NCBI GenBank assembly: GCA_023264075.1
Contig: JALQTG010000283.1
Span: 1 to 20,338 of the forward strand
Direction of reading: 5' to 3'
DNA: 20,338 nt
Source: Crocinitomicaceae bacterium
GTDB lineage: Bacteria > Bacteroidota > Bacteroidia > Flavobacteriales_D > Crocinitomicaceae
The position numbers and the translations under genes are program-made. Shown here in pieces: positions 1-8,443 of the stretch. A model generated the notes under the pieces. The model was not told where the DNA came from, did not search any database, and saw only the letters and a program-made list of their open reading frames with translations. Each line of letters opens with the position of its first letter. Positions within the stretch are counted from its first letter, which is position 1.

Positions 1-1259
1 ACACCTCCAATGGCGCACTCACACATTCCGTTGCTGCATTTGACTCCTGTTTCACAGATGTTATCCCTCCAACGTATCAAACTTCTGCCAAGGGAGAAGT
101 TCATACCACCGCTTTTCTAACGGGAGCGCTTGACATCTGCACGCGACGGATTAATTTGAGCTGGTCGAGCTACGTAGGATTTGAAAATTCTCCTGAAGCG
201 CTGATTTGGGGCAGATTGAATAACGGTTCTTGGCAACTGTTCGGAACAAGTTCTACGAACGCATTTTCTCTCGATATTAATCTTGGTGAAAACTATGTAT
301 TTGCAGTTCAGTATATAGACCTCCAAGACCCGAATCGTTTTTCTTTTTCCAATAGTGTACCGATCTCGTTTCTGACAGCAGGAGGACCTACATATAGCTA
401 CGTTAGCGCAGCTACGGTAACTGGTTCAGAGGTTACAATTCGTCATCGTTTTTCGCAAGACGGTGGTGTCAATCGAATAAGATTAGAAAAATACGACAAT
501 ACATTATCTTCATTCATTGAAATTGACGAGCAACTTGCGGATGCTCCGGAAATCACCTTTATCGATACGGAAGTGGAGGTAGACAGAAAACCGTATACCT
601 ACCGAACACTCAGCTTGGATACTTGTAATCAAATCGTGAACATTTCAAACATTGGTCAAACGATGTACTTGACGGTTAATACAAATGAAACCGAAATGAT
701 TCACTTATTGCAATGGACACCCTATGAAGATTTCCCAGGTGGAGTGCGCGAATACAAAATTTACCGCGGATTTGACGGGGTATTTGACCCAACTCCAATC
801 GGAATAACCACCCCTCAAGTTCGTTCTTGGGTAGACACCGTCTATAATGATATGGAAAATTATTCGGGTAAAGTTTGCTATGTGATTGAAGCTGTAGAAG
901 GACCAAATGTCTACGGATATCTAGAGGTCTCACAAAGTAATGTAGTTTGTCCAGTGATTCCGCCACTTGTATTCATTCCTAATGCATTTACCCTTGGCGG
1001 AAAAAACCCGGTATTCACTCCGATTACTAATCTTCATCGAATAGACGAATATCAATTCGAAATTTATGACCGATACGGAAGAATTATATTCGAAACGAAT
1101 GAGCCGGATATGGGATGGGATGGTAGAATTGAAAAAACAAATCGCTATGCGCGCGAAGGTGTTTATATTTATCGATTAAGTTTGAGAGATGGCAATGGGA
1201 TTGAATTCCTGAAACACGGACATGTCACCCTCTTGGATTACCGAGAAGTGAATGATTAA
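1..1259 (+). CDS. T9SS type B sorting domain (gliding-associated CHU_C) surface protein, 5' truncated
   Basis: The frame is open from the window edge (first full codon at 3) to the TAA at 1257-1259, so only the last 418 residues are seen and the start lies outside. The final ~95 residues match the CHU_C/type B sorting domain: IPNAFT near its start, then YDRYGRIIFET, GWDG, the GVYIYRL strand and a terminal GHVTLL strand. That domain directs cargo through the outer membrane via the type IX secretion system. Upstream are beta-rich segments; the stretch around residues 230-310 (LQWTPYEDF, YKIYRG, CYVIEAVEG) resembles a fibronectin type III fold. The protein is probably a large adhesin-like or cell-surface protein; no catalytic motif is visible. 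Its stop overlaps the stop of the convergent nuclease gene. The sorting domain call is firm; the overall role is unknown. Confidence 0.9.
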   Translation, partial: TSNGALTHSVAAFDSCFTDVIPPTYQTSAKGEVHTTAFLTGALDICTRRINLSWSSYVGFENSPEALIWGRLNNGSWQLFGTSSTNAFSLDINLGENYVFAVQYIDLQDPNRFSFSNSVPISFLTAGGPTYSYVSAATVTGSEVTIRHRFSQDGGVNRIRLEKYDNTLSSFIEIDEQLADAPEITFIDTEVEVDRKPYTYRTLSLDTCNQIVNISNIGQTMYLTVNTNETEMIHLLQWTPYEDFPGGVREYKIYRGFDGVFDPTPIGITTPQVRSWVDTVYNDMENYSGKVCYVIEAVEGPNVYGYLEVSQSNVVCPVIPPLVFIPNAFTLGGKNPVFTPITNLHRIDEYQFEIYDRYGRIIFETNEPDMGWDGRIEKTNRYAREGVYIYRLSLRDGNGIEFLKHGHVTLLDYREVND

Positions 1260-2968
1260 TTGCGTACGAAACGCAATACTTCGTGCCTATCCAACCATTT
1301 TATCTGAAGATAATAGACCCCTTTTTTCAACATTGCCACGTTCAACGTGAGCACTCCTTCGTTATGTTGTTCAATCGGTAATTCCACCATTTTCCCCATT
1401 GGATTAATACAGGTAATGGTCTTCCAGCCTTTCGGAATTCCAGTCAAGGAAATCAACTGTTCTGCTGGATTCGGGAACAATGAAATATCAGAAAGCGATG
1501 GCGCATTAAGAGAATTAGTGCCACCACTAATTTCTACGATTATGGAGTGCGTACAACCATTCGCGTCGACCACCGTTACTTCATAAAGTCCTCCGCACAA
1601 ACCCTCTGCAAATGGTCCTGTTTGATTCATCGGGTCATTCCAAGTGACCTCAAAGGGAGGAACACCTCCACCTAAAACAAGTGCTGCTGAACCAGAACAG
1701 TCACCATTGTCAGGTTGCGGAAATATAGAATAGGATAAGTCATCTGCTTGTGAGACATAGACACAATAATTATCCTCTTCTCCTAGGTTATCCGTTACTT
1801 GAACGCAATAAATTCCACTGGTTAAATTTGATGCGGTGGCAGTAGTTTGATTACCGGCCGCCACATCCCACAAATAAGTATATGGGGGTTGTCCCGCATT
1901 CGGAGTAATGGTAGCTTCACCATCGCTACCTCCGAAACACGATACACTTTGCACAGATGGATTCAATGCCAAACCATTGCTTGTAGGAAAGGTAACCACC
2001 GCTTTCAACGCAACCGGCAGATGATCGGACATAAAATAAAGGGCACGTACAACAGAATCTGGATATTGAGTGTTCACTGGAGAAGCAAGGAGATTAGAAT
2101 TAAAATGATTGCCATCATTCCCTACGGCGTCGTATGAATTCACTAAATAGCGCAGACTATCCGATCCAAGAAGTACATTCTCTGAAACAAGAATTTGATC
2201 AAATCGATCGTCTAAACCACCTTGGGAACCGCAATCTAAGTTTTGATTGTTTCGAGTGGACTGCGTATGAATGGCAGAAAAGCTACTGTTATTGTTCCAG
2301 CTCCCTGGAGCATTGATAGGGTCAACTAATCCAAATGGACCCGAAACTAGATTGACATACCCTGGTTCATTCGAAGAGTACACATTTAAGTCCCCACAAA
2401 CAAAGTGATTACGATCCAACGGCCGCGCTGCGATATAATCCATCAGGAGTTCTGTTTGCTCGGCTCTCAGTGCTTCATTTGTTCCTCCGCTTCCTGCTTT
2501 GAGGTGACACATGTACACTTCTACAAAAGTAGTATCAAAAAAAACAGAAAGGTTTGGGTCATTCACATAGAGTACATAATGATCAATCACTCTAGGCGAA
2601 GTTGATACCAAGAAATGATCTTTCAGCGTAAGTTTATCTGTATTGTAATACATACTATTATTCAAGGAGGAGCTCGCAGTGAACTCCGCCATGGCATAGT
2701 TCGCATTGCCATAAACATTTAACGAGCGTGTAAGAACGCTATCTGCACCAGCACTATTTTGGATTTCACACGCTACAAAAATATCTGGCTTTAGATATCC
2801 CATTATTTTTCGCAACGTATCTGCACGATTATCTACTGTGATGTTCGCGCCACAATCATTTCGACCATCTGGAAAATTCAATAAATTGTAGGATACTATT
2901 GTCAACGTATCCGTTTGAGCAAATGAACATATGGAAAAAAACAGCACAAAAACAAGAGAAAACTTCAT
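1256..2968 (-). CDS. Secreted endonuclease/exonuclease/phosphatase-family enzyme with SprB-like repeats and T9SS type A sorting tail
   Basis: 570 residues from the ATG at 2968; an in-frame TTG nine bases upstream would only pad the signal peptide. Residues 1-18 form a Sec signal ending SFAQ. Residues ~22-325 carry the metal-dependent EEP-fold signature: SYNLLNF (26-32), ACEIQN with likely metal-ligand Glu68, MCHLKAGSGG (153-162), GDLN (192-195), DRFDQIL (254-260) and SDHLP (314-318). Residues ~338-406 and ~420-482 are two SprB-like beta repeats (SCFGGSDGEATI, GLYEVTVVDANGC). From ~494 on, ISLFPNP begins a type A sorting domain ending in a basic VRN tail. A secreted, surface-attached or released DNase or phosphodiesterase is likely; the substrate cannot be read from sequence. 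It lies 60 bases downstream of purE on the same strand, with no terminator between, so cotranscription is possible. Confidence 0.9.
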   Translation of the reverse strand: MKFSLVFVLFFSICSFAQTDTLTIVSYNLLNFPDGRNDCGANITVDNRADTLRKIMGYLKPDIFVACEIQNSAGADSVLTRSLNVYGNANYAMAEFTASSSLNNSMYYNTDKLTLKDHFLVSTSPRVIDHYVLYVNDPNLSVFFDTTFVEVYMCHLKAGSGGTNEALRAEQTELLMDYIAARPLDRNHFVCGDLNVYSSNEPGYVNLVSGPFGLVDPINAPGSWNNNSSFSAIHTQSTRNNQNLDCGSQGGLDDRFDQILVSENVLLGSDSLRYLVNSYDAVGNDGNHFNSNLLASPVNTQYPDSVVRALYFMSDHLPVALKAVVTFPTSNGLALNPSVQSVSCFGGSDGEATITPNAGQPPYTYLWDVAAGNQTTATASNLTSGIYCVQVTDNLGEEDNYCVYVSQADDLSYSIFPQPDNGDCSGSAALVLGGGVPPFEVTWNDPMNQTGPFAEGLCGGLYEVTVVDANGCTHSIIVEISGGTNSLNAPSLSDISLFPNPAEQLISLTGIPKGWKTITCINPMGKMVELPIEQHNEGVLTLNVAMLKKGVYYLQIKWLDRHEVLRFVRN

Positions 2969-3028
2969 GGTCAACAATTTACAACCTCAAGAGGTCAACG
3001 ACAAAAAACAAAGCGGTAAAGGACAATT

Positions 3029-3508
3029 CTATAAGTCTTTCGCAGAAGCCAACACTTTTTCTTTTAATTCCTCCATATACTCAAGAAGTCGATTCAAAAG
3101 TTCCGGTTGCTGGGCTCCTAGAATTTTAGCTGCTAAAATTCCAGCATTTTTTCCACCATCCAAAGCAACGGTTGCTACGGGAATTCCACCTGGCATCTGT
3201 AATATCGATAATATTGAATCCCATCCATCAATTGAATTTCTTGATTTCACGGGCACTCCTATTACCGGCAACGGAGTCAATGAGGCTGTCATTCCAGGAA
3301 GGTGAGCTGCTCCGCCAGCTCCAGCAATGATTACTTTAACACCTCGCTTGTGTGCATTTTTAGCATACTCCAACATTTTCTCTGGAGTGCGATGTGCAGA
3401 TACTATGTCCATCTCAAAATCAACTCCTAACTCTTTCAAAATATCCGCTGCTTCTTGCATGATTGGAAGATCGGACTTGCTTCCCATAATAATTCCTACT
3501 TGAGCCAT
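3029..3508 (-). CDS. purE: N5-carboxyaminoimidazole ribonucleotide mutase, class I PurE
   Basis: 159 residues, the normal size for bacterial PurE. It converts N5-CAIR to CAIR in cytosolic de novo purine synthesis. Family motifs run in order: GSKSDLP near residue 9, SAHRTP with the active-site His, the phosphate/ribose-binding GAGGAAHLPGM, GVPVKS, and the ILQMPGGIPVATV core. The ATG at 3508 gives the canonical MAQVGIIMGSKSD start. A perfect Bacteroidota -7 box lies 17 bases upstream. PurK, its usual partner, is not adjacent here; the downstream neighbour on the same strand is the secreted nuclease and the divergent upstream neighbour is the antiporter. Identification is essentially certain. 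Confidence 0.97.
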   Translation of the reverse strand: MAQVGIIMGSKSDLPIMQEAADILKELGVDFEMDIVSAHRTPEKMLEYAKNAHKRGVKVIIAGAGGAAHLPGMTASLTPLPVIGVPVKSRNSIDGWDSILSILQMPGGIPVATVALDGGKNAGILAAKILGAQQPELLNRLLEYMEELKEKVLASAKDL

Positions 3509-3525
3509 AATGATTGAATTTACTG

Positions 3526-3533
3526 CAAATTTA
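3526..3533 (-). promoter_or_regulatory. Putative purE promoter, -7 box
   Basis: The minus strand reads TAAATTTG, an exact match to the Bacteroidota -7 consensus TAnnTTTG, followed by C as in several other promoters here. The predicted start site is near 3521, giving a leader of about 13 bases before the purE ATG. No clear TTTG -33 element is seen at the expected spacing. Confidence 0.5.
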
Positions 3534-3614
3534 ATATTTTCAACGCTTTACCAGAAGGAAATATTCCAGTATTGTTCATTTTAATTATCTTCGGGCTAAA
3601 ATAGAAACCAGTAC

Positions 3615-5537
3615 GTGCATAAAATATTACTCTTCGGAATTGTTTTTTTAGTGACTCAACTCGTTTATGGCCAAACAGCTATTCACTTCCCATCAGTTGT
3701 TCTGTCGGGTGTTGAAACAGATTTTGAGGTCGAATCAGAAGACCAGCTGTCGGTCATCGTCATTAATCAAAAAGAGTTCCCCTTAAAGCATCTAGAAGGG
3801 ACAACGTATACAGGCAAAATACAGCTAACAAATGCCAATATCCATGCGGAAGAAGGTATTCTTATGAATGAGCCACTAGTCATACCTGGCTGGTTAAGTA
3901 TTTTACCACCACTTATTGCCATTTTATTAGCGCTTCTTTTCAAAGAAGTGATTTCGGCACTTTTCATTGGTATCTTCATCGGAGCAGGAACCCTGGGCTT
4001 TTACAGCGATGGAGTGATGGGGATTTTCGGTGCATTTCTAACCGTACTTGACCAATACATCTTAGACGCACTTGTTAATCCAGACCACTTATCAGTCATT
4101 TTGTTTTCAGTACTTATCGGATCGGTAGTTGCTGTCATTTCAAAGAATGGTGGAATGCAAGGCGTAGTGAACAAACTGGTACGTTTCGCAAAAACACGAA
4201 AATCAGGAATGCTCACGACCTATTTCTTAGGGATTGCCATCTTCTTTGACGATTACGCGAACACGTTAGTGGTAGGAAACACTATGCGCTCAGTAACCGA
4301 TAAACTGCGAATTAGCCGTGAAAAACTGGCCTACATTGTTGACTCGACTGCAGCACCTATAGCAGCAGTGGCTTTCATTACAACATGGATTGGTGCTGAG
4401 TTAACATACATTTCAGGTGGAGTAGAGAAAATTCAAGCCATGGGCGGAACAATCAACGAAAGTGCCTATTCCATCTTTGTAAACTCACTCGCCTATTCTT
4501 TCTACCCGATATTCACCTTGTTTTTCATGTTCTTCCTGCTTTATAAAGGAAGAGACTTTGGATCAATGTATCACGCGGAGAAAAAGGCACTGGAAGAGGG
4601 TGTAGAAGCGTCATTAAAGAGTTCTGTCGACGTCGACGAATTCAATCCTGTACCAGGCGCTAAAATCCGTTCCTTTAATGCAATCATTCCCATATTATTC
4701 ATTGTATTGGGAACTTTCATTGGATTAATTTATACCGGCTTACAAACTACGTATGATCAATTGTTGGAACTTGGCGTCACTGTCGAAAACGGTACTTGGA
4801 ACAGCATGCACTTATTGCCAGAAACCCCAGATAGCTTTTTTAGAAAACTAGGGACAATCATTGGAAATGCGAATTCGTATACAGCACTTCTCTGGGCATC
4901 ATTATCTGGTTTGACCGTTGCGTTGTTTCTGACGATAAGTCAACGGATAATGAAGCTTGAAAAATCAATGGAAACCGTGGTTTTTGGTGTAAAAACAATG
5001 ATTCCAGCGGTACTGATTCTCGTCCTCGCTTGGTCATTAGCAGGAGTCACAGAGGACCTGCACACTGCCGAGTACTTAAAAAGCTTTTTCGACAAAGACT
5101 TTAGCAATGCTTGGATTATTCCTGGAATAACCTTCGTATTATCTGCATTTATTGCCTTCTCTACAGGTTCCTCATGGAGTACAATGGCACTCATGTACCC
5201 ACTGGTAATTCCGCTCATTTACTCAGTGGCTGGAGATATCGATCAGGTTCAAATTATGGAGCTACTTTATAATACTATTGCCTCTGTTCTGGCGGGTTCA
5301 GTCCTTGGAGATCATTGTTCGCCCATATCAGATACTACAATACTAAGCAGTTTAGCCACGTCATGCGACCATATTAGCCATGTCCGCACCCAAATGCCTT
5401 ACGCATTAACCGTGGGGCTAGTAGCATTACTATTTGGGGTCATCCCTGGTGCCTTAGGGGTAAGGTCACTCATTACAATTCCATTAGGAATAACCGTCTT
5501 GTATTTGATTGTGCATTTTGTTGGAAAAAAGGTTTAA
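3615..5537 (+). CDS. NhaC-family Na+/H+ antiporter with N-terminal signal peptide and extracytoplasmic head
   Basis: 640 residues from a GTG start; an in-frame TAA at 3597-3599 excludes a longer ORF, and the next in-frame ATG (residue 84) would delete the head. Residues 92-640 are a polytopic membrane protein with NhaC signatures: FFDDYANTLVVGNTMR (210-225), DSTAAPIA (243-250) and, near 560-579, GDHCSPISDTTILSS. The family exchanges cytoplasmic Na+ for protons in the inner membrane, so a role in sodium and pH homeostasis is inferred. Unusually, residues 1-19 look like a Sec signal ending VYGQ and are followed by a ~70-residue soluble beta-rich region before the first transport helix, so the head should lie in the periplasm. 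The secreted S51 peptidase gene follows 20 bases after the stop but has its own promoter-like box. Confidence 0.9.
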   Translation: MHKILLFGIVFLVTQLVYGQTAIHFPSVVLSGVETDFEVESEDQLSVIVINQKEFPLKHLEGTTYTGKIQLTNANIHAEEGILMNEPLVIPGWLSILPPLIAILLALLFKEVISALFIGIFIGAGTLGFYSDGVMGIFGAFLTVLDQYILDALVNPDHLSVILFSVLIGSVVAVISKNGGMQGVVNKLVRFAKTRKSGMLTTYFLGIAIFFDDYANTLVVGNTMRSVTDKLRISREKLAYIVDSTAAPIAAVAFITTWIGAELTYISGGVEKIQAMGGTINESAYSIFVNSLAYSFYPIFTLFFMFFLLYKGRDFGSMYHAEKKALEEGVEASLKSSVDVDEFNPVPGAKIRSFNAIIPILFIVLGTFIGLIYTGLQTTYDQLLELGVTVENGTWNSMHLLPETPDSFFRKLGTIIGNANSYTALLWASLSGLTVALFLTISQRIMKLEKSMETVVFGVKTMIPAVLILVLAWSLAGVTEDLHTAEYLKSFFDKDFSNAWIIPGITFVLSAFIAFSTGSSWSTMALMYPLVIPLIYSVAGDIDQVQIMELLYNTIASVLAGSVLGDHCSPISDTTILSSLATSCDHISHVRTQMPYALTVGLVALLFGVIPGALGVRSLITIPLGITVLYLIVHFVGKKV

Positions 5538-5551
5538 TCGATCTACATTTG
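5517..5551 (+). promoter_or_regulatory. Putative promoter for the S51 peptidase gene, near-leaderless
   Basis: TACATTTG at 5544-5551 matches TAnnTTTG exactly. Upstream lies TTTTGTTG (TTTG at 5517-5520, a second TTG at 5521-5523), a reasonable -33 element 20-23 bases away. The -7 box ends 6 bases before the ATG at 5558, so transcription should start within a base or two of the start codon. The -33 part lies inside the 3' end of the antiporter gene. Confidence 0.55.
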
Positions 5552-5557
5552 GGAAAA

Positions 5558-6841
5558 ATGACTACTTTAAAATTATCCCTTCTCATTTTATTGAGCGCTT
5601 TTGTCTCTAGTGCTCTGGCTCAAAATTATTCTTACTTCTCGATTGGTGACACTTCAGATGTAACTACAGCAACGGAGCAAGGAATCTGCTTAATGGGAGG
5701 TGCTACTGAAGATGATAATGGTGCGGTGTGGTTTTTATCAAGATCGGGGGGCGGGAATGTGGTTGTGATTCGTGCAAGTGGAAGTGACGGGTACAACACT
5801 TATTTTTTCAATGATCTTGGTGTGTCCCTTCAATCTGTTGAAACCATTGTTTTTAATTCCCCAGCGGCGGCAACAGATCCTTTTGTGTTGCGAAGGTTAG
5901 AACAAGCAGAAGCGATTTGGATCGCAGGTGGAGACCAATATTTATATGAAACATACTGGAAGAATTCCCCTGTAATGAACATTCTTAACAACCATGTCAC
6001 TATTAAAAAAGCACCTATTGGAGGAACAAGTGCTGGTATGGCCATTTTAGGACAGTATTATTTTAATGCAGAAGTGAATTCCGTTACTAGTTCCGCTGCG
6101 TTGGCAAATCCTTACAATAGTGGTGTCACATTATCATCCAATTTCTTAGCAATGCCATTTTTATCCAATACGATTACTGACACTCATTATAACAACCCTG
6201 ATCGTAAGGGGCGACATGCGACTTTCCTAGCGCGTTTAACAACTGATAATGGCGGCGATTCGTTTTGCGGTATTGCTGCTAACGAGTATGTTGCCATTTG
6301 TATTGATGAAAATGGACTTGCAACCGTTTATGGTGGTTATCCAACCTATCCTGACGCGGCTTATTTTATTCGAATGAATTGTTTTGGCGATCAACCAGAA
6401 GTTATACAACCGAATATACCGCTTACATGGAACACCAACAATGAGGCATTATTCGTATTTAAGGCAAATGCTACTGCTAACGGGTTAACTACGTTCGACT
6501 TAACAAACTGGAATTCAGGAACTGGGGGCGTATGGGAAAATTGGAACATAAATGAAGGAGTCCTTTCAGAAAATGCTTCAGCGCAACCGAATTGTGCGAG
6601 TGGAATAAATAGCTTGGACAAAGAATTCTCCATATATCCAAACCCTTCATCAGATTTCATTCACATTAGTAGTAATGAACTATCCTTTGATTCAGTTAGA
6701 ATTATTGATAGTAAGGGAGCAGTCATAAATTCTTCGACAAACTCACCCATTTCCGTTGAGCACCTTGAAGCAGGTTTGTATACATTAGAAATCATCTCTA
6801 AAGGTGTTATTCGAAGGCGAATAGTGGCCATCCGTAATTAG
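5558..6841 (+). CDS. Secreted cyanophycinase-like S51 peptidase with T9SS type A sorting tail
   Basis: 427 residues from the ATG at 5558; the in-frame TTG at 5549 lies inside the -7 box and is rejected as start. Residues 1-21 are a Sec signal (AFVSSALAQ). Residues ~38-310 resemble peptidase family S51/cyanophycinase: WIAGGDQ (121-127), the nucleophile motif GGTSAG with Ser158, the DTHYNNPDRKGRH block with likely catalytic His210, and GIAANE with Glu243 as the probable third residue. Cyanophycinases release beta-Asp-Arg dipeptides from cyanophycin; other S51 members are aspartyl dipeptidases. From residue ~350, FSIYPNPSSDF begins a type A sorting domain ending in a basic IRRRIVAIRN tail, so the enzyme should be exported by T9SS. 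Fold and secretion are confident; the substrate is inference, since no cyanophycin synthetase is in view. Confidence 0.88.
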   Translation: MTTLKLSLLILLSAFVSSALAQNYSYFSIGDTSDVTTATEQGICLMGGATEDDNGAVWFLSRSGGGNVVVIRASGSDGYNTYFFNDLGVSLQSVETIVFNSPAAATDPFVLRRLEQAEAIWIAGGDQYLYETYWKNSPVMNILNNHVTIKKAPIGGTSAGMAILGQYYFNAEVNSVTSSAALANPYNSGVTLSSNFLAMPFLSNTITDTHYNNPDRKGRHATFLARLTTDNGGDSFCGIAANEYVAICIDENGLATVYGGYPTYPDAAYFIRMNCFGDQPEVIQPNIPLTWNTNNEALFVFKANATANGLTTFDLTNWNSGTGGVWENWNINEGVLSENASAQPNCASGINSLDKEFSIYPNPSSDFIHISSNELSFDSVRIIDSKGAVINSSTNSPISVEHLEAGLYTLEIISKGVIRRRIVAIRN

Positions 6842-6905
6842 CAGATTTCAAATCCATCGTCAGTCCCTACAAATTGATAATAAAGCTATATTTTTATTCA
6901 CATAC

Positions 6906-6937
6906 TTGCGAAAATTGAATTCTATATTGTAACTTTG
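6906..6937 (+). promoter_or_regulatory. Putative promoter for the small lipoprotein gene
   Basis: TAACTTTG at 6930-6937 matches the -7 consensus exactly, and TTG at 6906-6908 lies 21 bases upstream as a -33 element. The predicted start site is near 6942, about 15 bases before the ATG at 6957. This is one of the best two-element promoters in the window. The intergenic region 6842-6956 holds nothing else I can identify. Confidence 0.6.
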
Positions 6938-6956
6938 TTAGTCAAACATAGTACAC

Positions 6957-7427
6957 ATGAAAAATTATTACATCTTCTTTTTAACCGCTTTCTTATTCAT
7001 TGGTTGCTCCTCTGAAGATACGCAAAGCGATGAAGGAGAGACCATACAAAAAGAGGATCAAGTAAAGCCTACACTTGAGGAATTACTAGCGAATCGATGG
7101 GTATATAAAGAACGTGTGAACAATGAAGGGACAAAGCGCATAGAATTTGGAGACGAAAATTCTGAGCGCATCATCAAACTTGAGCGTAATGGTCATTTTA
7201 TGATTTATGATTCGATTATCAATCAAGAAATGATTAATTCTGGAGTTCCGCGAATCGCTAAAAAATCGACGGGTCAATGGGAGATTCTTGACAACAAACT
7301 TGTTCTGAATCACATCGAGAATGATACCATCAAAACTGAAGAACTTTCGATTGATAAAATAGAGAATAGAGAATTAGTCACCTCTTCAACGAATAGAGAA
7401 AAAGTCACCTATTACGCATTAGATTAG
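6957..7427 (+). CDS. Small lipocalin-like lipoprotein, probably surface-exposed
   Basis: 156 residues. A short lysine start, hydrophobic segment and lipobox FIGC place the lipid-modified Cys at 17. The residues after it, SSED with a run of acidic positions to ~30, resemble the lipoprotein export signal that sends Bacteroidota lipoproteins to the cell surface. The mature part (ANRWVYKE, IKLERNGHFMIYD, STGQWEI, KLVLNH) has the spacing of small lipocalin-like beta-barrel domains that often begin with a conserved Trp; this is a weak family call. No enzyme motif is seen. It has its own promoter, and its TAG directly abuts the stop codon of the convergent PqiA-like gene. Confidence 0.8.
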   Translation: MKNYYIFFLTAFLFIGCSSEDTQSDEGETIQKEDQVKPTLEELLANRWVYKERVNNEGTKRIEFGDENSERIIKLERNGHFMIYDSIINQEMINSGVPRIAKKSTGQWEILDNKLVLNHIENDTIKTEELSIDKIENRELVTSSTNREKVTYYALD

Positions 7428-8441
7428 TTATAACTTACTCGTTTTAAATGCTTTCAAGACGGTATCTTGATACTTGTCTACTGTAACCCCTGCAATCATT
7501 GCAAGTAAAACATATCCAGCAATGAAATACACCCCCATGAGTAATCCACTGTTGGTGTCAACCCCGGTGCTTAACTCATCAAAAGTGAAGTAGGTTAAAA
7601 AAATAGAAACAACCATCACATCAATCATGCTAAATTTTGTAAGGAAGCTTATGCTATTCCTCAGCCTATTCATCCGCTTCACCGGAGAAAACAAAAACAT
7701 GAAGGATGCCATCAATTTTATAAAAGGAACCAAAAAAGAAAAAACACCTACAATTAATGCTATGGGATAATTACCTGTTCCCCAAAGCACTCTCAACACA
7801 TCGAATAATCCCTTATTCTCGTAAAAAAAGTACATTTTGTCCGGGTAAACTTTGTGCCATTTGTATTGCTCTCCTTCAAATTCGGGTAATAGATCTTGCA
7901 AATAGTCAGCAGATGTTGATCCTACAAACGGAATCTTCGCCACCGCCTGTTGAATATCCGCTAACAAGGCAGCTGCATCAACCTCTACTTTAATTTCCAA
8001 ATTTTCCTTGTAAGCTTCCAATTCCAATAAGGGAGTAAAAATACCAGTAACCAATAATATCAAAGAAATCGTAAGAAGTCCCATCGAAACTCCGAACCAT
8101 CGATTCGATTTCCAATAGTACCACAACAACAGTGCTAAAACAAGTCCAGTCAAAAGGACCAAAACTGCAACCCAATTCAATGCCACTTCGTAATAATGAT
8201 CCGCCATTTTTAAATCATGCTGATATTCGGCATACTTATTCTCCCAAACCCAATCACCGTATAGCGGAATAGCCTCTTCCACATCGAGTAATCGTTCGTT
8301 GAAATTCAATAATGCAATAATATTGTTCTTTTCAGCCTTGAAATGTTGCGTGTTCTCTCTAATTTTAGTGATTAGAACTAATGAAGCCAAAAAGGCGAAC
8401 AAACAAATCACCACCGCAGGTGCTTTCTTAAAATTTCTCAT
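7428..8441 (-). CDS. PqiA-like (paraquat-inducible protein A family) inner-membrane protein
   Basis: 337 residues with about six predicted membrane helices: ~8-25, 89-109, 117-136, 225-251, 271-286 and 299-320. Residues ~208-325 match the PqiA pattern: a GLFDVLRVLWG lead-in, a helix with PIALIVGVFSFLVPFIKL, then the short basic loop and KFSMIDVMVVS, which parallels the conserved WSMLDVF block of PqiA. E. coli PqiA works with the MCE protein PqiB in inter-membrane lipid transport, but no MCE-domain gene is present here. The region between helices 1 and 2 and the stretch ~140-200 appear soluble and are not recognised. The start codon is two bases from the divergent 68-residue gene and the stop abuts the lipoprotein stop, so the gene has no intergenic DNA at either end. 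Confidence 0.75.
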   Translation of the reverse strand: MRNFKKAPAVVICLFAFLASLVLITKIRENTQHFKAEKNNIIALLNFNERLLDVEEAIPLYGDWVWENKYAEYQHDLKMADHYYEVALNWVAVLVLLTGLVLALLLWYYWKSNRWFGVSMGLLTISLILLVTGIFTPLLELEAYKENLEIKVEVDAAALLADIQQAVAKIPFVGSTSADYLQDLLPEFEGEQYKWHKVYPDKMYFFYENKGLFDVLRVLWGTGNYPIALIVGVFSFLVPFIKLMASFMFLFSPVKRMNRLRNSISFLTKFSMIDVMVVSIFLTYFTFDELSTGVDTNSGLLMGVYFIAGYVLLAMIAGVTVDKYQDTVLKAFKTSKL

Positions 8442-8443
8442 TT

